A stretch of 37,194 bases of DNA. Origin: Cymbomonas tetramitiformis (taxonomy: Eukaryota; Chlorophyta; Pyramimonadophyceae; Pyramimonadales; Pyramimonadaceae). The stretch is from positions 1 to 37,194 of the forward strand of contig LGRX02015692.1 in NCBI GenBank assembly GCA_001247695.2. The letters run 5' to 3'. Of this stretch, positions 29,886 through 37,194 are shown in pieces; position 1 is the stretch's first letter; every line of letters begins with the position of its first letter. A program made the translations under genes and the position numbers. The notes below the pieces were generated by a model, which was not told the DNA's origin, ran no database searches, and worked only from the letters and a program-made list of their open reading frames with translations.

Positions 29886-31010
29886 ATCCCAAAATTCAAT
29901 AATCGATATGAATCGATATCATCGATTATCGATTGAAAATGTTGAATATCGAAATCGATCGATATGCAAGTTTGAAATCGATTAGGAGCCCTGGTCGTCG
30001 GCTCGAATATACTTAAAACTAAGCCCTGTACACTTGCAAGTGTAGAGTAGACATATAATATCAATTTTTGAAACGCTCACATCCCACGAATATGCCCTCA
30101 AGAAACCGGGGCATCCCATATGGCACGCGGCATCACCCAAAACGGATACGGCAAAATAGCCAAGAATGTTATTTGCTTTCGGTAGCAAGGTTTGGTACGT
30201 CCGCTTAAGACCGTAAAGCCGCTCCCTAAGCCAAGTGAGCTATCATACTTTCGGTAAACATCCCAAATAGGAAATATATCATGCCGCTTGGCTTCCAGTG
30301 ATCATTTAGGGCAAGGCATGGTATCGATTGTTTGATAATCTAATACTATCAATATATCAGAATATCATAATTGATTGATTAACAATATTAATTACGCACA
30401 ACACCTTAGGAGTTCAATATATTAAGTTTAGTACTTCGACCGCCTAGCGACATCCCGCGGAAATAGAGCGGAAGAAGTGCTTCATGCCGCCAGCGATTTG
30501 AGCGGAGGAAGCGCATCTTCGCGTTTTAAACGTTTTACATAAGTTCACTTAGTTGTGTTAAGTAGCTACAGCCACTCCCTTGGTCAGAACGCCAAGAGAA
30601 TGGCGTTTCGAGGATGGCGTTTACCGCTCCTCGCCACTTGAAGCGAGGACCCCAAGATCCGCTTCGAGTGACCAAATCTGAGCGGGCAAGTTACCTTGCG
30701 CCCAAAGTATGTCGTGTGCAACATATTTTGGTGCTAGCATGCTGCGGATGTACCTAATATATTCATTAATTAACACCGCTGAAAGAGCTCTTTACACTGG
30801 CGGAACGCGAGAAGTGCACTTCACAACATGCAAGGCGGCGGGTCTCGTGAGCGGCTCAGATGTCACGCGACGGGCGGGGGATTCGATCTACCGACCGATG
30901 CAGCATCTGAGTGCAAATGTGAGGTTTCATTACAACTCTAAGATTAACACAACTGTATGACAGAATTTTCAAATTTTGAAAATTGAGCCAGCAGGCCGTT
31001 CCGCCAGGCA
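29886..31010. other. Intergenic, with ATCGAT-rich patch; no gene
   Basis: 29895-29965 is dense in ATCGAT and TATCGA. The rest has only short, low-complexity frames. Around 30430-30690 there are dispersed copies of phrases such as GAGCGGAAGAAG and GAGCGGAGGAAG, and 30590-30640 has GGCGTTT repeats. Confidence 0.4.
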
Positions 31011-31056
31011 GCGCCAGCGTACCCCAGCGGGACGGTACCGGGGGGTACGCTGGCGC
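31011..31056. repeat. Perfect hairpin with 15-bp arms
   Basis: GCGCCAGCGTACCCC (31011-31025) is followed after 16 bases by its exact reverse complement (31042-31056). GC-rich and isolated. No adjacent gene is known, so no role is assigned. Confidence 0.8.
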
Positions 31057-32160
31057 GCCGTGTGGGCAAACTACGACGAGTCGGGAAATTCCGTCCTACA
31101 GTTTTCCTTAACGGGCCCTCCCGAGGCATTCTGAAATAGCGTGCCGCCAACTTTTGACAATACGCTACGTAGGATACTTCGAGGCCGTCAAAGTTAGCGG
31201 AATACACTAATTTAGAATAAGCGGACAAATCAGACTATGAAAACCAAAGAACTCGAATTCTGGGTCAAAGACGCCATATGACGTCTCTGGGCTTTTATAC
31301 TTGATGTGAAAATAAATATGGACCTAAAACGCTGCATGGCATGCCATGTCATATTTTGCATCGAGCATCATCGAGCGGTCATCGAATATCACTCATGGGG
31401 CATAGCCTCGGGCACGCCGCACTCATGGTCTTCGGTCATTTATTATAACGTGTTAAATATGGGAGGGGAGCGGAGGGAAATGGGGGGTTATCCCCCTCAA
31501 CCCTGAAGTTCTAGTTATGATGTATAGTTGTGTGTAGTTTATGTTTTTAGGTACACGTAAGCCCTTATATCAACCGATTGATGAATCCGTCAGTACCATT
31601 GCGCGTAATATACAATCTTATGATGAATCCTTTAGCATGGTACGGCGAGAATAAAATCATTAACATATACAGGCTAATTTCACGAAAATCCTATGATCAA
31701 ACGGGGACCAAATCCACTTTGAACTACGTACCGCAACGATTTTGGCTTCCCACACTTTGCCCCTACCTAGGGTGGGGGACAGTGCAGATCATTTTACCCC
31801 TCCCTAAATCTGCGTTTTTGGGTCTAACCCCCCTAACCCCCGACTTCTCGATGTCCTGTGCTGCCCCCCTAGGGGCAAATTGTGGCCAGCCTTTCCCGAA
31901 TGTTTACCGCAAACCGGGCGACTGTCCGCCCATATCCGTTAGGCCAGCAAAAGCAGGGCATGGGTGATAGGATGTGCCAATCATCTCCAAACCCGAGTGG
32001 TTCCGGGTTGTTCGACGTTGGCGAACCCTGCTGGCATGCTGCCCCCCTGCGGCTGACGATCGAGTAAACGAGTTGTTCCTCCGCCCGCGCAAGCATGGCG
32101 CGTCTGCGGATTTATATGATACGGTTGGTTTATGGTGATCCGTTGCCGAAAGCACCTTCA
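31057..32160. other. No gene seen
   Basis: Only short overlapping frames of low complexity in both directions. A C-rich block at about 31760-31880 contains two CCTAGGG/CCCCTAGGGG palindromes. Confidence 0.4.
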
Positions 32161-32164
32161 AAAC

Positions 32165-32590
32165 ACACGATGCGCGCGCGCACGCACACTGAATGGTCAG
32201 CCGACAAATAAACAGCCAGCACCATCATCCCAGTGGATGTGAGAAGCAACTCAAATAGCAGGGCGGGGCCGTGAAGACAAGATACCACCAACTCATACAT
32301 ACTCCTAACACAGATGCAAAGCAGTATGAAAAGATGATACGACGCGATCGATCATCGCAAGCGCAAGCGCGCGCGCACACACACAACATGGACACACTGA
32401 ATGGCATGAGATCGGCCGACAAAAGCCAGCCCGCCGTCATCCTAGTGATGGATGTGAGAAGCAACTCAAGCGCATCAGGGCGGGGCCGTGACAAGATACC
32501 ACCAACTCGTACATATTCCCAACCCATATGTAAAGCAGCATGGAAAGATGATACCGACGATGTGGCCGATCATCGCGCCCAACAATTGTT
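32165..32590. repeat. Imperfect tandem duplication, unit about 205 bp
   Basis: Two copies, beginning with GCGCGCGCGCACAC-type runs near 32170 and 32370, share GATGTGAGAAGCAACTCAA, CAGGGCGGGGCCGTGA and AAGATACCACCAACTC in the same order. Non-coding. Confidence 0.8.
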
Positions 32591-35430
32591 GGTCCCAAGG
32601 TTACGGAGTAAGCGGACCCTGCTGGCATGCCCCCCAGTGGCTCACGCGGTCGATGGATGTGACCCGTTGGTCCATGGTTATGCCATGAACAAAGTCACAC
32701 CACACGGCATGGGCACCCCATGGTGAAATCTAAAAACATGCGGGCACCTAAGTGCTCCCCGCCGCAAAATTCAAGGGGAAACACAGAACGTGGACTTCAG
32801 CACCCTCTGCCTCTCCTTGCATGGACAAACACACACTCAACATGGACAAGAAACGAAATAAGACTCGCAGGCATTAAACTTATGATCGATGGTTTATCAG
32901 CCCAGCAATATGGAAAGAATCGACTTTATTTTTTTTGCACATCTCAGCGCGCTCTTGAGAAGAGTTTGAGTGGCATTTGTCCTCCCGACTCGTGCATTTT
33001 GAGTTTTATACGCGAAAACTATCCGGCGCCATGTCAATATTTTTGCATTTACTTCAGCATCTGCAACTAGTGAGGTCATGAATGCATGCGCCAAGCTTTG
33101 GGTAATTAGGCTAGCATTAAAAGACATCCTTTCAAACATCAGAGCCCTACTTGTGTATTCAATTGTAGCCATCGAAGTGCTTGCCACCCCCTTTTTCTGT
33201 GCAACACCTTTTAAACGGAAACAGCACCACACCATCGTACCAACAAATCAACGACACACTTCGCTCTCGAATTCCACATGCTCGGCATTCGTTGAATCCT
33301 ATGCGCATGTCACCCAACCCCATCAGCCCATCAGAGAGCTGTCCAAAAAAGGATGCTTGTCCCACTGTGATGTGGGACCTAAAAGGCTTCTTGGACTCTT
33401 GCACTCGCCGCCTTGCTGGCAGCCCTTCTTCCCATAGGGTACTGATAGAACCGTAATGAAACATGACCTTGGAACTCTGACTTACTATACCAGTCGATAA
33501 AAAAATACTAATCATATGATAAAGGCTTTATTGCTCATACAACTACACGGAACGCTGCAAAAGCCATCAGCATCCGCACCATGGAAGAGAACGTATCCAA
33601 AGAGATCAGATTGCGCCGCTTAGCCAATGCATCTGACAATTTCTGCATGATCTTATTACCTTCTTATGCCACACCCACCAGCGTAACCCACTCAGTCGGG
33701 CTCTTCCATCGATTCGTGCAATTTCAAGAATAGCTTTCAGGGTCCAATATAGCCCCTTCGGTAATGCAAACTAGAACTAAATTCCAAGGCAGGAGGGCCC
33801 TCCGGGAAGGTGTGAGACATCTCCACCTTACAGCTCATACACGATCAGCACTCCCTTACGATCACATGCATCTCCGTCAAGGCTCATATCACATCGAGAC
33901 TCCCATGTTGCAACATCTCAGTTATCAAAGTGTGGAGCGCTTGCCTTTGGAGCTTACGCGTGCATACCTATTACATCATTCTCTGGCTGGGTGCCATCCA
34001 CTTCTGAAGGCTTATGAAAAGGCGGTGTCTTCACCTGAGCTCGTGACAGAAATTCCATCCCGTGTAATCATCCTGCTGTAATTATAATTTGCCGAGTCGA
34101 GTGATTGACAGCCATGGAAGACTGGTTTGCATGCAGTGCAGCGATCTGGAGGGGGGCGCGCACCATCTTAAGAACATGCTGCGAAGTGCTACGGATAGAC
34201 TCCATAAACGATCCTTGGAAATCCATGGGAGCTGCGGTGACCCGTCCCCACAGCTCCGTCAGAGTCATGCGTGGGACCAAGAGGGAGTATAAGAGGGGCT
34301 CCATAGAGGGGTTCCAGAGATTTTCCAGGGTGTTCAAGAGGGGAAGGTCCGCTTCCAATGTGTGCAGCTTAACCTTGGACCAATTCCTTTGGCACCACGT
34401 AGCCATAGAAGATCAGCTGCACTATGCATGTGTGAGATGTGAGAACCCAACGTGTGCACATGAATCCCACCATAGGAGAGTATCAACGGAATACACACTT
34501 CATTTACATTTCCTCTCTCCTCAGCCCCAAAAGGCACACTGCCTAGCATAGATTAAAAAATAGCTACTCTTACGAGAGGCGTGAGGTGATGTGCATGTCA
34601 TGTTTGCACTCAGCACCAGTCTTTAAGTCATTGCAATAGCGCAGAGTCCATTGGGCTGGCTGTGAACAGAGTGCTAATGAACACAGCCGAGAGAACGGCA
34701 TCGCCTCGGAATCTCTTGTTCACGTGTCGTTGTGACGGTTGTTCCCAGACCCATCAAAACAGCACTGTCCCAGGCGGACATCTTCGCGCACTCAGCTAGA
34801 CGAGGCGTATCTGTCTGAAACCATGATACTTACACACTAAAACTCGAACAACATATATGCGGCCATTGCCGCATCGTTATAACTCGATGCCGCACTCGCT
34901 ATCTGAATTCCTGATGCCAAAAGAATCATCTAAGGGGAGGCACTGCAAACGATTCAGAAAGCAGACAGGCACCTGGGAAATTTTGAGATTGACCGCCACC
35001 GTCAGGGGCTACTGGATCCAATGGTGCTCGTTGAACGTCTTCTGCTTCTGTCAACTGTGCATCCAAAGGATTTCGAACGGAAGATCAGAGCTCGCACCCC
35101 CGGAACAGCACGTGCGCGGTTCTTCAGTTCGCACACCATGGAGTCAATCGCTCGCAAGCTTCCGTCCGCTCTGAAGCAAATCAATAGCCGCCTTTAATCA
35201 TGAATGGATGCATCGCTGTGCACATGCGCAGAGCGGCTGGGGCTGCTCAGAACACGACGCGTCAGCACTCAAACCTCAGTGTCCCTGCCGCAGCCAAAGC
35301 CACTGAAGAATTCACCTCGGACGGATGTGAGGATGGCGGAACTTCGAGGTGGTCATCCGAGGCCGCGCCCTGCTTGGAGGCTTGTAAAGAAGAGTCCGCC
35401 CACAACATTTGCCCCTGCCCCAACCGCCCT
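32591..35430. other. Long stretch with no supported gene
   Basis: Several 100-150 residue frames exist on both strands (for example 33078-33437, 34105-34551 and the reverse of 34068-34406). None has a recognisable motif, good splice context or a partner frame. I cannot exclude a non-coding RNA or an unrecognised exon. Confidence 0.35.
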
Positions 35431-35435
35431 CCGTC

Positions 35436-35875
35436 CTCATCACCCACCCCATAGCCTTCGCCTGACCTATACAGCACCCGCCTCATCGCCTTCGCCTGAC
35501 CTATACAACCACCTCCCACATAGCCTTCGCCTGACCTATACAGCACCCGCCCCATAGCCTTCGCCTGACCTATACAGCACCCGCCTCATCGCCTTCGCCT
35601 GACCTATACAACCACCGCCCCCATAGCCTTCGCCTGACCTATACAGCACCCGCCCCACTTAGCCTTCGCCTGACCTATACAGAACCCGCCTTGATGCCCT
35701 CGCCTGACCTATACAACACCCGCCCCAACACCTTCGCCCGACCTATAAAGCACCCGTCCCATAGCCTTCGCCTGACCGATCAGCACCCGTCCCAACGCCT
35801 TCGCCTGACCGATACAGCACCCGCACCCACGCCCTCGCCTGACCTATACAGCACCCTCCCCGACGCCCTCATCGC
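35436..35875. repeat. Minisatellite, unit about 35 bp
   Basis: About twelve copies of GCCTTCGCCTGACCTATACA followed by GCACCCGCCCCA-type sequence. Length varies by a few bases, so open frames change along the array. Confidence 0.9.
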
Positions 35876-36284
35876 GTAACTCATCCAGCACCTGCCCCGA
35901 CGCCTTCATCAATGCTCTTTCAGGCGGCAGGTGAGCATGCGCAAAACTCGACCCCCACCTTTGTGTTGCTTGCCCCCACCGGAGACTCAATCTGGGTATC
36001 CGGGCTTGTTTCAGGTTCGGGGTTGGACTCGCTGTAGAAACTGCTATGTACCTGCCCAAGGCACTTCTCCTGCTGCCAAGCTGAAGCCCCCTCCCCAAAA
36101 AGATATTCCCACTTAGAAAAAATCACCAAACAGTTGCCAAGATGACACCAAAAAATACGAATCATACGGACGAGCGTTCACCCAGCAACTGCCACGAATA
36201 TTCTATCCCCTGCACTCCCATTGGCAAGTGCAAAAAATACAACCCACAGGTGTATACCCAAAAAATACAACCCACAGCCGCCAA

Positions 36285-37194
36285 AGCCCAAGTCGTAAAG
36301 GGGCCCTATACTCTCTCAACCGAAGGCTGGCGGACTGGCCCAATCCGTGGAGGGGCCCTATACTCTCAACCGAAGGTTGCAAAACTGCCTAAGTCGTGGG
36401 AGGGGGCCTATACTTCCAACCGAAGGCTGGCGGACCGTGACCCAAGCCGTGGAGGGGCCTCATACTTTCTCAACCCAAGGCTGGCGGACTGGCCCGACCG
36501 TGGAGGGGCCCTATACTCTCAAACGTGCTGGCGGACTGGTCCAAGCCGTGGACGGGCCCTATACTTCTCAACCGGCTGGCGGACTGGCTCAAGCCGTGGG
36601 GAGGGGCCCTATACTCTTCAACCGAAGGCTGGCGGACCGTGACCCAAGCCGTGGAGGGGCCCTATAGTCTCTAACCGAAGGCTGGCGGACTGGCCCAAGA
36701 CGTGAAGCGGCTCCTATACTCTCTCAACCAAGGCTGGCGGACTGACCCAAGCCGTGGAGGCCCTATACTCTCAACCGAAGGCTGGCGGACCGTGACCTGC
36801 CGTGAGCGGCTCCTATACTTCTCAACCGGCTGGCGGACTGACCCAAGCCGTGAGGGCCCTATACTCTTCTCAACCGGGCTGGCGACCGTGGCCTAAGCCG
36901 TGGAGGGGCCCTATACCTTCCTCAACCGGCTGGCGGACCGTGGAGCTGCCGTGGAGGCCTCATACTCAACCCAAGGCTGGCGGACTGGCCCGACCGTGGA
37001 GGGCTCCCATACTTTCAACCGAAGGCTGGCGGACTGGCCTGCCGTGGAGGGGCCCTATACTCTCTCAACCGAAGGCCGGTGGACCGTGGCCCAAGCCGTG
37101 GAGGGGCCCTATACTCTCTCAACCGAAGGCTGGCGGACCGTGGCCCAAGCCGTGGAGAGGCCCTATACTCTCTCAACCGAAGGCTGGCGGACTG
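36285..37194. repeat. Minisatellite, unit about 54 bp, running off the window
   Basis: About sixteen copies of a unit containing GAGGGGCCCTATACTCTC, AACCGAAGGCTGGCGGAC and CCAAGCCGTG, with variable small deletions. Each unit includes the palindrome GGGGCCC(C). The apparent 166-aa and 106-aa frames are repeat translations. Confidence 0.9.

Noticed and set aside
36142..36896. Plus-strand frames with Gly-rich repeats
   Set aside because: Minisatellite translation; frames break with each small indel.

Overview
The window is eukaryotic nuclear DNA, crowded with transposable elements, and most likely from the green lineage. I base this on clean GT-AG introns of about 75-100 bp that keep reading phase, plant-type transposase relics (Tnp2/CACTA-like DUF4218 and DUF4216 segments, a hAT C-terminus), and plant telomere-type TTTAGGGTTTA boxes. 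A streptophyte alga or early-diverging plant would fit. The species cannot be fixed from the sequence alone.

Layout. 1-2.9 kb: GAAGAC/GTCTTC-rich DNA, tandem repeats and a decayed Tnp2-type transposase. 3.6-10.3 kb: one large minus-strand gene, which I resolve into four phase-consistent exons (about 1737 aa) with C-terminal IPT/TIG repeats; its first intron is filled by a 142-bp satellite. 10.4-10.8 kb: a small inverted-repeat (MITE-like) element. 11.4-12.75 kb: an unrecognised minus-strand multi-exon gene. 13.1-14.6 kb: more Tnp2-family fragments and a second GAAGAC array. 15.8-16.1 kb: a frameshifted hAT remnant. 16.4-17.3 and 28.9-29.2 kb: two halves of a retroelement-gag-like reading frame.

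The most interesting object is the 11.5-kb element between these halves (about 17365-28909). It has long terminal inverted repeats, each built from about 385-bp tandem units. It carries two large divergent genes. The minus-strand gene (18512-23004, six exons, about 1047 aa) encodes an N-terminal ParB-like domain fused to a permuted, phage/bacterial-type DNA methyltransferase; its motif I (DPFMGSGTTG) is split by an intron. The plus-strand gene (23457-27034, three exons, about 1140 aa) encodes a GCM/WRKY-like zinc finger followed by a long, probably DDE-type, transposase-like region. A third small ORF (140 aa) sits inside the right inverted repeat. A 14-bp palindrome, GTTCATCGATGAAC, occurs ten times (one copy with a mismatch) in the TIRs and in a 442-bp hairpin within methyltransferase intron 1. 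I read the whole as a self-contained transposon that carries its own DNA-modification enzyme and a dedicated palindromic cis-site.

29.2-37.2 kb has no convincing gene: several minisatellites (30-bp, 35-bp and about 54-bp units), one perfect 15-bp-arm hairpin and a 200-bp duplication. The last minisatellite runs off the end of the window.
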